Shown here: piece by piece, positions 27,735-36,725 of the stretch
How positions within the stretch are numbered: the first letter of the stretch is position 1
How the letters are laid out: every line of letters starts with the position of its first letter
IMG/VR virus record: IMGVR_UViG_3300002460_000069
Span: 1 to 42,013 of that record
Direction: 5' to 3' (one strand)
Source of the DNA: a virus
Length of the DNA stretch: 42,013 nt
Notes under the pieces: model-generated
Database searches by the model: none
Seen by the model: the letters and a program-made list of their open reading frames with translations, nothing else
Told to the model about the DNA's origin: nothing
Program-made: the position numbers and the translations under genes

Positions 27735-28828
27735 TGTTTAATCCTTTTTTAATAGCTTTTCTTTTTTTATCGCCAATCCTTTTTTTATCTCCGAGCGTGT
27801 TATCGATTGCCGCTCTTCAGTGGTATCAATTCGGGTATTTCAGTTCCAGTATAAATTTATTCCAAGTCCAATTTTTTATGTATGGAATATTTTTTTTAAG
27901 TATCATTTCGTTATTTGATAATCCGAAAAGACTTTATCAAGATGAATACATAAAATGGTTTTTGTTGTTGGCGTTTATTAATGTGTATTCCCATCCAAAA
28001 ACAATCAACTCTTTCTTAATCGTTTTTTTAGGTTTTTTACTTTTTTATCTTGTATCCGTTTGTTTTGACCAAAAAAGCGTTAAAAAAGTTTTTATTGCAA
28101 TCGCTATCGTAGCGTCTTTAAACACGGGGTTTGCCGTTTTACAAGCGATGAATATCCATTTGATTTATCATCCATCCCCTACGCATGAGGTAATTGGGTT
28201 GATGGGATATAAAACACATCTTGGAATATATCAAGCGTTGGCGATGCCGATATGTTATGCGTTGAACCCCTGGTTAATGGTTGTCCCGATGATTGGCCTT
28301 TTATTGTCTAAGTCTGGGACTGCTATAATCCCAGCGATAATTGGGATGGCTTATTTTTTTAGAAATAAAATTTTTAGTAATTCAATTTTGATTTGCGTTG
28401 CAGCAGCTTGTTTTTTGGTTTTAATAAAAAATTTTCATAAATTTATTCTTCGTTTTGATGTTTGGGGAGAATCGTTAAAAACGATCAGCCAACATTGGGT
28501 TACAGGATACGGGTTTAATGTTTTTAAATATATTGGGCATGATTTAGAAAAAAAAATATATACCGATTCATATAGTATTTATTTTGATGTTACTCATTGG
28601 CTTGGTGTTGGCGGCCTGATAGTTATTTTTCTGTTTCTTAAAGACAATTTTTTTAAAGTAAAGATGGACGATAACTTTGGAAAAGCGTTGTTTTCTTCTT
28701 GTTTAATTTTGGCGATAGTGGGGGTAGGATACAGTTTCATGGATTATCCGAGATTAGCGGGGACAGCGATCATTTTGTTTGGGTTGCTTGGGATTTATAA
28801 TAAAGAAAAGGAGTCTTTGTTTTTATGA
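27734..28828 (+). CDS. O-antigen polymerase/ligase-like membrane protein (Wzy_C type)
   Basis: About 364 residues with some ten hydrophobic segments. A large extracytoplasmic loop carries RFDVWGESLKTISQHWVTGY followed by GFNVFKYIGHD and a THWLGVGG helix: the R..xW..aL..i..h...G.G pattern of the O-antigen ligase/polymerase family. Phage-borne Wzy-like proteins alter host lipopolysaccharide and block superinfection. Such genes normally lie in prophage conversion cassettes; this one is embedded and coupled inside the virion operon. Confidence 0.72.
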   Translation: MFNPFLIAFLFLSPILFLSPSVLSIAALQWYQFGYFSSSINLFQVQFFMYGIFFLSIISLFDNPKRLYQDEYIKWFLLLAFINVYSHPKTINSFLIVFLGFLLFYLVSVCFDQKSVKKVFIAIAIVASLNTGFAVLQAMNIHLIYHPSPTHEVIGLMGYKTHLGIYQALAMPICYALNPWLMVVPMIGLLLSKSGTAIIPAIIGMAYFFRNKIFSNSILICVAAACFLVLIKNFHKFILRFDVWGESLKTISQHWVTGYGFNVFKYIGHDLEKKIYTDSYSIYFDVTHWLGVGGLIVIFLFLKDNFFKVKMDDNFGKALFSSCLILAIVGVGYSFMDYPRLAGTAIILFGLLGIYNKEKESLFL

Positions 28829-29109
28829 AAATTAGGTATGTCGGGGGGAGGAATCAAGGCGAAATATGTTTTGCAAGGAAAGACTATTTTTTTACGAAAG
28901 ATAATAATTGGACTTTGGATATCAAAGAAAAAAAGGTGATTGATTACATCTTTAGTCTGCCTAACAGGGTGCATTTTGAAATTGTGATGGAAGAAGAAAA
29001 AACGGAAGAACCCATAAAAAATGTTGATGTTCCACGTGAAACTATCCTTACTCCAATAATAGAATCATTGAAAAGGGGACGAGGAAGGCCTAAAAAAGGA
29101 GAAAAGTAA
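28825..29109 (+). CDS. head-associated protein with C-terminal AT-hook
   Basis: 94 residues; the ATG overlaps the previous stop (ATGA). Starts MKIRYVGGRNQGEICFARKD, then FFTKDNNWTLDI, a β-type domain recurring in phage head-joining regions. The C-terminus ends ESLKRGRGRPKKGEK, a canonical AT-hook (GRP core flanked by Arg/Lys) that should bind the minor groove of AT-rich DNA. The combination could tether packaged DNA to a head component. Confidence 0.55.
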   Translation: MKIRYVGGRNQGEICFARKDYFFTKDNNWTLDIKEKKVIDYIFSLPNRVHFEIVMEEEKTEEPIKNVDVPRETILTPIIESLKRGRGRPKKGEK

Positions 29110-29552
29110 TGGCTAAAATTTTATTATCGCCGGATGAACAAAGATATTTAGCTGACAGCGAATATCTTCAAAAAGAAGTATCAAAACTTGAAGGGCAGAA
29201 ATCTAAACTTATACAGGAAAATAATTTAGCGTCTAAGCGGATTTCAGATTTGATAGAGGAACAAATAGAAATTGAAAAAAAATCAAAAGATGTTGTTTTT
29301 AAAGCTAAGGAAGAAGCAGGGGAGATTGTTTCTCTCGCGGAACGAAAATTGACAGCCGCTAATTTAAAAGAAGCGGAGGCAGTTGAAAAGGTTTTAATTT
29401 TAAATGAAAAAATTAAAGAAGCTGAAAACCTCATTAAGTCGAATGATGGTTTACAAAAAAATTTGGTTATACAGACAGCGGAATTGAAGGGAAAAGTTTT
29501 TGAATTGAACGAATTGGCAAAAAAAATAAGAGAAGTGGCTGATACCTTATAA
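29109..29552 (+). CDS. coiled-coil protein
   Basis: 147 residues starting MAKILLSPDEQRYLADSEYL. Almost entirely Glu/Lys/Leu heptads, without Cys, Trp or Pro after residue 10. AGGAGAAAAG precedes the ATG. A structural or assembly role within the head-tail module is inferred. Confidence 0.6.
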   Translation: MAKILLSPDEQRYLADSEYLQKEVSKLEGQKSKLIQENNLASKRISDLIEEQIEIEKKSKDVVFKAKEEAGEIVSLAERKLTAANLKEAEAVEKVLILNEKIKEAENLIKSNDGLQKNLVIQTAELKGKVFELNELAKKIREVADTL

Positions 29553-29561
29553 GGAGTAAAA

Positions 29562-30266
29562 ATGAGCGTTTCATTTGGATTAGAATTCAGCGATATTTAT
29601 ACTCGAATTAAAGATTATGCCAATATCAATAAGGTTACAAGCGCAGACACAAAAGCAAAGCGGGCGGCAAACGACGCATTGCGTTTAATTTCAACTTTAC
29701 GGGATTGGAAACAATTAAAACGTGAATCGACTATTACTCCAACAGCTTCAACTCAAGCATATACTTTAACTTCAAATTTCGATCATATTCTTTCATGCTG
29801 GTATATTTCCAATGGGAATAGAATTCCTATTGATGTTGAAGATGATGATGAGTGGGCGGAAAAAAGCGATAACGATACCGACGGGACTCCTTCATTTTGC
29901 CGTATCACGAAAGTTGATGGAACTCAAAAAATTCAATTCTCCCCTCGGCCTTCAGGGTCTTTCGTTAGTCAATACACGACGATCAGTTATGATTATATAA
30001 AAAAAGTCATTGAATTGTCAGGAGATACTGATGTTCCTGAAATCCCAGATACATCGTCTCAATTAGCCATTGTTTATCTTGCTGTATCTGATTTATTAGG
30101 GAAACAAGGGGATGAAAAAGGGATGACGACTTGGGAAATGAAAGCTATGAGAATTTTAAATGCTATGCATAAAATTGATGATAAGGGAAAAGGGGAAATT
30201 TCTCGATTAGGTCGGCCTGTAATCCCAATAAATGAATCTCGCGGAATAATGATAAACGATTATTGA
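29562..30266 (+). CDS. head-tail adaptor protein
   Basis: 234 residues. Starts MSVSFGLEFSDIYTRIKDYA, then KAKRAANDALRLISTLRDWK, TYPE-like β-region SNFDHILSCWYISNGNRIPI, DGTPSFCRITKVDGTQKIQF and LAIVYLAVSDLLGKQGDEKG. This layout (N-terminal helical bundle with N-x-A...i...~W..l, then β 'G.P..y...' and a C-terminal helix) is that of the SU10/P22-type phage adaptor that sits under the portal. AAGGAG lies 6 nt before the ATG. Confidence 0.75.
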   Translation: MSVSFGLEFSDIYTRIKDYANINKVTSADTKAKRAANDALRLISTLRDWKQLKRESTITPTASTQAYTLTSNFDHILSCWYISNGNRIPIDVEDDDEWAEKSDNDTDGTPSFCRITKVDGTQKIQFSPRPSGSFVSQYTTISYDYIKKVIELSGDTDVPEIPDTSSQLAIVYLAVSDLLGKQGDEKGMTTWEMKAMRILNAMHKIDDKGKGEISRLGRPVIPINESRGIMINDY

Positions 30267-30281
30267 TAAAAGGTAAAAAAA

Positions 30282-32969
30282 TTGATACGTCAAGCTATAG
30301 CGGTCATAGATGACTGGTCGGGGGGGCAAGATACTAAAACTCCGATTATTAAAATGGGGCTTAATAAAAGTCCCAATATGAGGAATTTTCATTGCGCGGG
30401 GTCTATCAATCGTCTTATAAAAAGAGGGGGATTTTCAAAAATCAATTCAACGCCAGTTGAAACGGATAATTTAGATGTATTTTATCCCCCGGGATATCAA
30501 ACATTAGATCATAGTTTAAGAGATACCGCTTCTAACACTCAAATCTCACAAGGCTTTAAGTGCAATACTTCCGGCCCAGTTACAAAAATAAGGTTATGGC
30601 TTAAAAATACAGGCACTCCAGCAGGAACAGATACAATCACGCTTACAATCCAAACTAATTCTTCAGGACTCCCTTCTGGTTCAGCCGTAACGAATGGGAC
30701 AGCTACTGCCGTTGATATTTCAGATACCCTTACTACAAGTTACGCTTGGGTAACTTTCACCTTCGCGACAAATCCTTCTTTAACCGCAGGCACTCAATAT
30801 CATCTTGTGTTAAGTGGCGCGTTTACAATAAGCAGTTCAAATTATATTTTATGGGGAGCGGATAATTACGACATAATTTATCCAGATGGGACAATGAGCG
30901 TTTATGATGGGACAACGTGGACAACTGAAATTCATGACGCTTGTTTTGAAGTTTATATTACGGATGGGATTCGTGGGGATGATGGAGAAGCCTTATTCGA
31001 TTTTTCTTCTAAAAATATGCTTTTAGGAATATTTGGCACACAGTTGTATAGAATGGATAAAAACGTGGTAGGAACGCCGGATGGGGTATGGGACGCGATT
31101 GGCGGGGGGGCGGCATGGGATTCTTATACGAAATTAATGCTTCATGGAGACGGGACAGATGCTTCTACTACAATTACTGATGAAATAGGAAAACCCGTAA
31201 CGGCGGTTGGAGATGCTCAACTAGATACTGCTCAAAAAAAATTTGGAACGGCTTCTATATTATTTGATGGGACTGGTGATTATGTAACTGTTTCAGATAG
31301 TGATGATTGGTATTTCGATACAGGCGATTTTACGCTTGATTTTCAAGTAAGATTTAATTCAACGTCTGGAACTCAAATATTTATATGTCAAACTGCGGCA
31401 GGAAATCCATACTGGAGATTGGCAACTACAAGTAATATTATTACATTTACAATGGAAAATGGTGCAACTGTAATTTCACATGCAAAATCATGGACGCATT
31501 CGACAAATACATGGTATCACGTAGCATTAGTAAGATATAACGGAGTATTTACGACTTATATAGATGGAGTAAGCTTAGGTTCAACGACTGATTCAACTTC
31601 TATCCCAAATATTTCCGCTGCTTTGCTAATCGGCGCAGATACGGCAAATTCTCAATATCTAAATGGATGGATGGATGAGATACGAATTTCTAAAGGCATA
31701 GCCCGTTATACGGCAAATTTTACTCCTCCAACAGCGGCATATTCTGCGGACATTTTAGCAATTACTTCGTCTCGTTACTGGACGTTTGGGGATTGGCAGT
31801 CAGGGAGAGCGTTAATAAATACGGATATTGGACTTTACACATACACGGGGACAGGAAACGCTTCGGTAGTTTCAGCTGCTCCGTTAGGTAAATTTTTTAT
31901 TATATGGAAAAACTATTCTTTTATTTTTGGAATAAGAGGTAGTCCAAATCAAGGGCGATATTCTACTCTTTCAGATTATACAGCTTGGGGAGCGAGCAAT
32001 ACTCTTAATTTTGACACCAATGACGGAGATATTATTACTGGAGTAAGGATATTAAAAGGGAAACTTTATGTTTTTAAACGGTATTCTGTCCATCGGGTAA
32101 CTTATCTTGGTTCTAACCCGACTTTTCAAGTTGATCAAGTTTTAGGAGTAGGAACGCCAGCTCATTATTCAATTAAAGAAGTTGATATGGGTGGTGAAAT
32201 AGGGACAGTTTTAATTTTTATTACGACAGATAAAAAAATAGCGATATTTGATGGATATGGTCTCCAAATTTTGAGTGATCATTTATCAGAAGAGACAAAT
32301 GACCTTTTCGCGTCCGCCGATGACCAGCCGTTAAGTTTTTCTGATATAAACTTAATCTATTCAGATTTATTCCATGCCGTAGTCAAACAAGATTCTTATG
32401 AATACATTCTTTATTGTGTTTTGGGGAGCGATACATCAGTAAATTATGCTTTTGTCCTTGATTATAGAACGGGAGGAATTTATCCGTATGATGGACAGAT
32501 ATTTAATTCTTCAATTTATGTTATGTCCACAAATAAAGCTAAAATTTTATATGCGGCTGGACGGGAAGGATATCTGTTTCAAATGGAAAGTGGAAATTCC
32601 GATAATGGTTCTAACATAAACGCGTATTGGGTTTCAGGAAAAATCAAACCAACGTTGGTAAGTTTAGCTATGAGAATGCTTCAGCTTGGAATAAATTATA
32701 AAGAAATAACCTTTGGTTCAACGTTAGATATGAATCTTCAATATCGTTTTGATTGGAATGTATCATGGTCGGAAACGGAAACATTTAGTTATGACCATAA
32801 TGACGAATTAGCGTTTGGGAGAACAACATTATTTGATATTGGGACAGTTGAAAACATGTTTCAAATTAAAATAAAAGATAATTCATCTAACCCTGCTCCG
32901 ACAATTTATGGGATTGATTTATATGGAAACCCGTTAGGGCAAGACGTGCAAACAAGGGCGGTGGTTTGA
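30282..32969 (+). CDS. tail nozzle/stabilisation-type protein with inserted LamG and adhesion domains
   Basis: 895 residues from a TTG (AAAGG 9 nt upstream). The N-terminus (DDWSGGQDTKTPIIKMGLNK) and the C-terminal β-propeller-like part (NTLNFDTNDGDIITGVRILK, LYVFKRYSVHRVTYLG, KEVDMGGEIG) match podovirus nozzle proteins. Two insertions are visible. About residues 70-220 form a β-sandwich (IRLWLKNTGTPAGTDTITLT). About 275-490 form a LamG/concanavalin-like domain (KFGTASILFDGTGDYVTVSD, WYHVALVRYNGVFTTYIDGV, GWMDEIRISKGIARY). The insertions probably bind surface glycans. Confidence 0.72.
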   Translation: MIRQAIAVIDDWSGGQDTKTPIIKMGLNKSPNMRNFHCAGSINRLIKRGGFSKINSTPVETDNLDVFYPPGYQTLDHSLRDTASNTQISQGFKCNTSGPVTKIRLWLKNTGTPAGTDTITLTIQTNSSGLPSGSAVTNGTATAVDISDTLTTSYAWVTFTFATNPSLTAGTQYHLVLSGAFTISSSNYILWGADNYDIIYPDGTMSVYDGTTWTTEIHDACFEVYITDGIRGDDGEALFDFSSKNMLLGIFGTQLYRMDKNVVGTPDGVWDAIGGGAAWDSYTKLMLHGDGTDASTTITDEIGKPVTAVGDAQLDTAQKKFGTASILFDGTGDYVTVSDSDDWYFDTGDFTLDFQVRFNSTSGTQIFICQTAAGNPYWRLATTSNIITFTMENGATVISHAKSWTHSTNTWYHVALVRYNGVFTTYIDGVSLGSTTDSTSIPNISAALLIGADTANSQYLNGWMDEIRISKGIARYTANFTPPTAAYSADILAITSSRYWTFGDWQSGRALINTDIGLYTYTGTGNASVVSAAPLGKFFIIWKNYSFIFGIRGSPNQGRYSTLSDYTAWGASNTLNFDTNDGDIITGVRILKGKLYVFKRYSVHRVTYLGSNPTFQVDQVLGVGTPAHYSIKEVDMGGEIGTVLIFITTDKKIAIFDGYGLQILSDHLSEETNDLFASADDQPLSFSDINLIYSDLFHAVVKQDSYEYILYCVLGSDTSVNYAFVLDYRTGGIYPYDGQIFNSSIYVMSTNKAKILYAAGREGYLFQMESGNSDNGSNINAYWVSGKIKPTLVSLAMRMLQLGINYKEITFGSTLDMNLQYRFDWNVSWSETETFSYDHNDELAFGRTTLFDIGTVENMFQIKIKDNSSNPAPTIYGIDLYGNPLGQDVQTRAVV

Positions 32970-32970
32970 A

Positions 32971-33573
32971 TTGAAAATTGAAGATTTTTCATTTTCAGCT
33001 AAATTCCGAAAAGAGACAGACCTTCTTGATTTCGTTAATGACGTAAAAAATATCGTTAATTTGGGTAGATACCAGATGAGGGTATCTACTGATATTCCGA
33101 CGTGGACGGGGGAGGGGGGGGAACATTTATTATATATTTCCGGTACGGTTAGAAGATTATATTTTTATGATGACGTAAACTCAACGTGGCAGTATTTAGA
33201 ATGGAATACTTCGGGGTTGGCTCATTCAACGATTGTAGCAACGGCGCAGTTGACTGCGCAGGCTGGGGATATTTTGGCAACGACGCTTTATACCCCAGCG
33301 GCGGCGGGATTATTTAAAATAAATGTATACCACATTTGTCATACTGCCGGTGCGGCAGGAACACTTAATACACTGATAAGTTGGACGGACGCAGTGAGCG
33401 CGAAAACTCTTTCGCCGGCGTCGGATATTACTTTAACTTCAACAAATAATGGGGCGACAGGGAACGCTTTTTTTAATTCAGCGGCGGCGGGGATAACTTA
33501 TACTGCGACGATAACCGGCGGGGCTGGAAGTCCAAAATACAATCTTTACCTTACTCTTGAACAGCTTGTATAG
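32971..33573 (+). CDS. tail-associated β-protein
   Basis: 200 residues from a TTG directly after the nozzle stop. N-terminus: FSAKFRKETDLLDFVNDVKN. The middle (EGGEHLLYISGTVRRLYFYD) resembles a small fibre attachment domain. The C-terminal β-domain (LFKINVYHICHTAGAAGTLN ... NAFFNSAAAGITYTATITGG) is like short tail-fibre knob domains. Probably part of the adhesion apparatus. Confidence 0.6.
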   Translation: MKIEDFSFSAKFRKETDLLDFVNDVKNIVNLGRYQMRVSTDIPTWTGEGGEHLLYISGTVRRLYFYDDVNSTWQYLEWNTSGLAHSTIVATAQLTAQAGDILATTLYTPAAAGLFKINVYHICHTAGAAGTLNTLISWTDAVSAKTLSPASDITLTSTNNGATGNAFFNSAAAGITYTATITGGAGSPKYNLYLTLEQLV

Positions 33574-33893
33574 TGAACAAAAAATATTATTCAGAAATGT
33601 TAAATAAGGGTAGGCTAATGCCTATCATTATTGACGGGAAAATGCGGGGGTTTATAACATTCTACCTTACGAATGATGAAAATAAATACGTAGAAGCTGA
33701 CCCGTGGGCGGTGTTAGATGATGAGCCAGATGGAAAAATATTTTATATAGCGCAATTTTTAACGGATAAAAGTCGAGAGAATTCAAGAATATCTTTTGAT
33801 AATTGGGGAAAATTTAAAGCCCATATCTTTAAAACATTCCTAAACGTAAAATTTATTAGATACAGAAGATGGAATAAAAAAAGGAGAATTTAA
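33573..33893 (+). CDS. GNAT-like or fibre-associated small protein
   Basis: 106 residues from a GTG that overlaps the previous TAG. Starts MNKKYYSEMLNKGRLMPIII, then DGKMRGFITFYLTNDENKYV and WGKFKAHIFKTFLNVKFIRY, ending in a basic tail. The strand-helix order and the substrate-like G-F-I-T-F strand resemble partial acetyltransferase folds reported in phage tail regions. This is a tentative fold impression, not an identification. Confidence 0.4.
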   Translation: MNKKYYSEMLNKGRLMPIIIDGKMRGFITFYLTNDENKYVEADPWAVLDDEPDGKIFYIAQFLTDKSRENSRISFDNWGKFKAHIFKTFLNVKFIRYRRWNKKRRI

Positions 33894-33894
33894 A

Positions 33895-35658
33895 ATGGCA
33901 GAAAAATTCACGGTACAAGTATTAAACGAAAAAGAATGGGCTACTTTACCTTACAGTGGAATTTCAGATTCTCTTGGGATTGCTGACCCTCACAAAAACT
34001 TGGCTTTTGTCAGAGACACGGGAAATAAAGAATGGAATCTTGAAACTTTAACCCATGAAGTAAACCATCTTATTGAAAAAAATGGCGATCACGCTGACGA
34101 ATATGGGATTATGCATAAAAAGGGTGGGGTTTTAAGGAGTATTGCTCCTGCTATTCTTGGTGCAGTCGCAAATTTCATTCTTCCAGGAAGCGGTATTTTG
34201 GTAGGTGCGGCGGCTAACGCTGGAATGGATCAATACGCAAAATCTAATCATCCCGAACAATTAGGGGAAGCTGGCAAACCATTGGATATTTTAGGCGCGG
34301 CGGCTAGTGGGGCAGTACAGGGTGCGGCTAGCGGGGGAGCTATTGCAGGAGGAAAGGCAGCTGCACCAGGCTTTCTTTCTAAAGCGGGTGGTATTGCTGG
34401 TGGAGCGATCGAAGGCGCACTCCATCCAATCGCAACAAATCCACTTTTAGGGTCAGGGAATTTAGCTTCAGCAACTCCAGGATTAACTGGATTCGAAAGA
34501 GTTGGGACGGGGATTACGGGGGCTATTCCTGCCGCTCCAAAAGGGCCTGTGCTCCCAAATACTCCAGGGTACGGGGCAAATACCCCTGCTGGCGTTGTAA
34601 ATACAGGAAGCATGTCATTATTACCGCCAAAAGCACCTATTCCAAGCCCAAGTGTAACGGGGATGGGATTTACTGCCCCGAATATTTTAGGTAGCCCAAT
34701 AAGTCCTAACGTTAGTCCATATACTCCGCCATCTGGGCCAACAGTTCCAACATCAACGTCTATGATGTCTTTACCTTCAGGGCAGCAAGGGAATATTTTG
34801 GGTCAACCAATCCCTAATTCAACTGCCATACCATCAACAGCTAATGCTCCAATGTCTTTAATGCCTACTGTCAATACTCCCCCAAATGTTCCTGCTGGGA
34901 CAGGTGGAGTTTCAACGGTAGCTGATGCCGCGGCTATTGCCGCTAAAAATGTTGGGACAGAAACAGCAAAAAAAGTTCCTACTTTTGGAGAGAAGGTTGG
35001 AGAATTCGTGACTAATCCAATGAATATTTTAGGGGCTGGGTCTTTAGGGGCTTCTATGTTGACGCCATCACCTGCGCCGTATCAACTTCCAGCAGATTTT
35101 ACGACGTTACAAAGTAAGTTAAGTTCTGGGAATGGCGCATTAACTCCAGTTGGTCAACAGGCCCAACTTGAATTATCGAAAATTCTTAGTTCTAAACCCA
35201 CTGACCTATATCCAACGGCGAATGACGAATATTTTCAAGCTACTTTACGAAGGACACGAGAAAGTTATGCTAATGCCGAGAAAGAATTAGACGCCGCTTA
35301 TAATTTAGCCGGTGTTTATGGATCGGGTGAACATTTAGCGGAAAAAGCTAAAATGAAAGAACAATTAGCGCGAACTGAAAGCGGAGTATCCGCTGAAATT
35401 GAACAAAGAAGGTTTGAATTAGCGAGAACAACTCAATATCAAGCCTTGCAGGATAGTTTGGGAGTTGATAAAGGGATGATGGATGACCTTGTTGGTCTTA
35501 CTGGTTTGAGCGCGGAAATGGCTGCTCAAGTTTACGGAGCGAAAGTATCGGAAGTTATAGCTATGAGGCAATCTCTTGGAACGTTAGGGGTTGAAGCATT
35601 GTTAAGAGGCAGTGGGTTAAAATCTGGTAATAACATAACTCTTAGTTTAGCAAAATAA
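33895..35658 (+). CDS. ejected internal virion protein with N-terminal HExxH metallopeptidase-like domain
   Basis: 587 residues; AAGGAGA precedes the ATG. Residues 1-80: WATLPYSGISDSLGIADPHK, then ETLTHEVNHLIEKNGDHADE. HEVNH (54-58) with a downstream D/H/E-rich helix fits a zinc metallopeptidase. Residues 85-190 are Gly/Ala-rich with amphipathic helices (IAPAILGAVANFILPGSGIL), 190-380 are Pro/Gly/Ala/Asn-rich and probably extended, and the C-terminal 170 are helical. It is probably injected with the DNA; the peptidase may act on the cell wall or on virion proteins. Confidence 0.65.
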   Translation: MAEKFTVQVLNEKEWATLPYSGISDSLGIADPHKNLAFVRDTGNKEWNLETLTHEVNHLIEKNGDHADEYGIMHKKGGVLRSIAPAILGAVANFILPGSGILVGAAANAGMDQYAKSNHPEQLGEAGKPLDILGAAASGAVQGAASGGAIAGGKAAAPGFLSKAGGIAGGAIEGALHPIATNPLLGSGNLASATPGLTGFERVGTGITGAIPAAPKGPVLPNTPGYGANTPAGVVNTGSMSLLPPKAPIPSPSVTGMGFTAPNILGSPISPNVSPYTPPSGPTVPTSTSMMSLPSGQQGNILGQPIPNSTAIPSTANAPMSLMPTVNTPPNVPAGTGGVSTVADAAAIAAKNVGTETAKKVPTFGEKVGEFVTNPMNILGAGSLGASMLTPSPAPYQLPADFTTLQSKLSSGNGALTPVGQQAQLELSKILSSKPTDLYPTANDEYFQATLRRTRESYANAEKELDAAYNLAGVYGSGEHLAEKAKMKEQLARTESGVSAEIEQRRFELARTTQYQALQDSLGVDKGMMDDLVGLTGLSAEMAAQVYGAKVSEVIAMRQSLGTLGVEALLRGSGLKSGNNITLSLAK

Positions 35659-35668
35659 AGGGGAAAAA

Positions 35669-36724
35669 ATGGCTGATTGGTCGGCGGTAAGCGCTGGAAT
35701 ACATCGAGGATTTGAACGAGGATTAGCTACGGGTGGGAAGGGTAATGCTTTGGCTAATATTGTCGCTCAAATTGCTGAACGGTTAAAAAAACAAAGAGAG
35801 ACAGGAGAAGAAACAGGGCAAAAGATAAATCTTTTGGGATTAACGAGTTTATTAGAAGGGAAAACAGAGCCAGTCGTGAAAGGAACGGTTGGAAGTCTTG
35901 ATCTTCCTGGATTAGGTTCGTTAAAATCAAAAGAGGAAGAATATAAACCCAAAACAGAAGAATCAGCTATCCGTTTAAAAGAAGCTGGAAAAAGTATTTA
36001 TAATTTAAATCAGCAAGACCTCTCTGGAATAGCTGATAATTTAATTTCTGGACAGTTAGTCCCTTCTCAAATCCCGTCTAGGGGGAATCAAAGGATAATG
36101 GCTATTCAAGCCGCTAAAGAGATTGACCCTTCTTATAATGCCGCAAAAGCGGATATAAATTTTACTGTTAATAAAACAAGTTCTGGGAATTTTGAAAAAC
36201 TTTACAATAATGTAACATCGTTTGAAAAAACTTTTAGAAAAAATGCTGATGTTGCTTTATCATTATCAGATAATTTTGACAGAAGCAAAATTCCATTAGT
36301 CAACAGGGCAATTATAGCAGGAAAATTGAATATTACAGGCGACCCAGAAGCTTCTCGTTTAGCAACGGCTGTTTATACGGTGGCGACAGAATACGCCCGC
36401 CTTACTTCGGCTCCAGGAGCAACAGGGAGTATGATTACGGATTCTGCTCGCGAAGAGGCAAGGAATATGTTGAACACTTGGCAAAATCAAGAAACTCTTC
36501 GTGGTTTACTAGACCCTGTAACAGGGATTATGAGTATTGACGCTAAGAATAGGATTGAAGCATTAAATGAAACTCGGGATGAAATACAGGGACAATTAAG
36601 TGGGGATATGAATAGGCAGGGATATAAATCTATTAAAGTAACTCCAAATTCTGATTTAAAAAATCCAGGGAAAGTCCAATCAGGCCAAGCTTCAAACGGT
36701 TTTACTTATAAAATTTTACAATAA
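35669..36724 (+). CDS. internal virion/ejection protein
   Basis: 351 residues starting MADWSAVSAGIHRGFERGLA. Largely helical with Gly/Gln-rich turns; RNADVALSLSDNFDRSKIPL, IIAGKLNITGDPEASRLATA and a C-terminal polar tail. It lies between two other ejection-type proteins. AAAGGGGA precedes the ATG. The role is inferred from module position and composition. Confidence 0.6.
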   Translation: MADWSAVSAGIHRGFERGLATGGKGNALANIVAQIAERLKKQRETGEETGQKINLLGLTSLLEGKTEPVVKGTVGSLDLPGLGSLKSKEEEYKPKTEESAIRLKEAGKSIYNLNQQDLSGIADNLISGQLVPSQIPSRGNQRIMAIQAAKEIDPSYNAAKADINFTVNKTSSGNFEKLYNNVTSFEKTFRKNADVALSLSDNFDRSKIPLVNRAIIAGKLNITGDPEASRLATAVYTVATEYARLTSAPGATGSMITDSAREEARNMLNTWQNQETLRGLLDPVTGIMSIDAKNRIEALNETRDEIQGQLSGDMNRQGYKSIKVTPNSDLKNPGKVQSGQASNGFTYKILQ

Positions 36725-36725
36725 T

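Noticed and set aside
34248-34613. 121-codon minus-strand frame opposite the ejection protein
   Set aside because: Low-complexity Pro/Ala antisense of a Gly/Ala-rich gene, without start signals.
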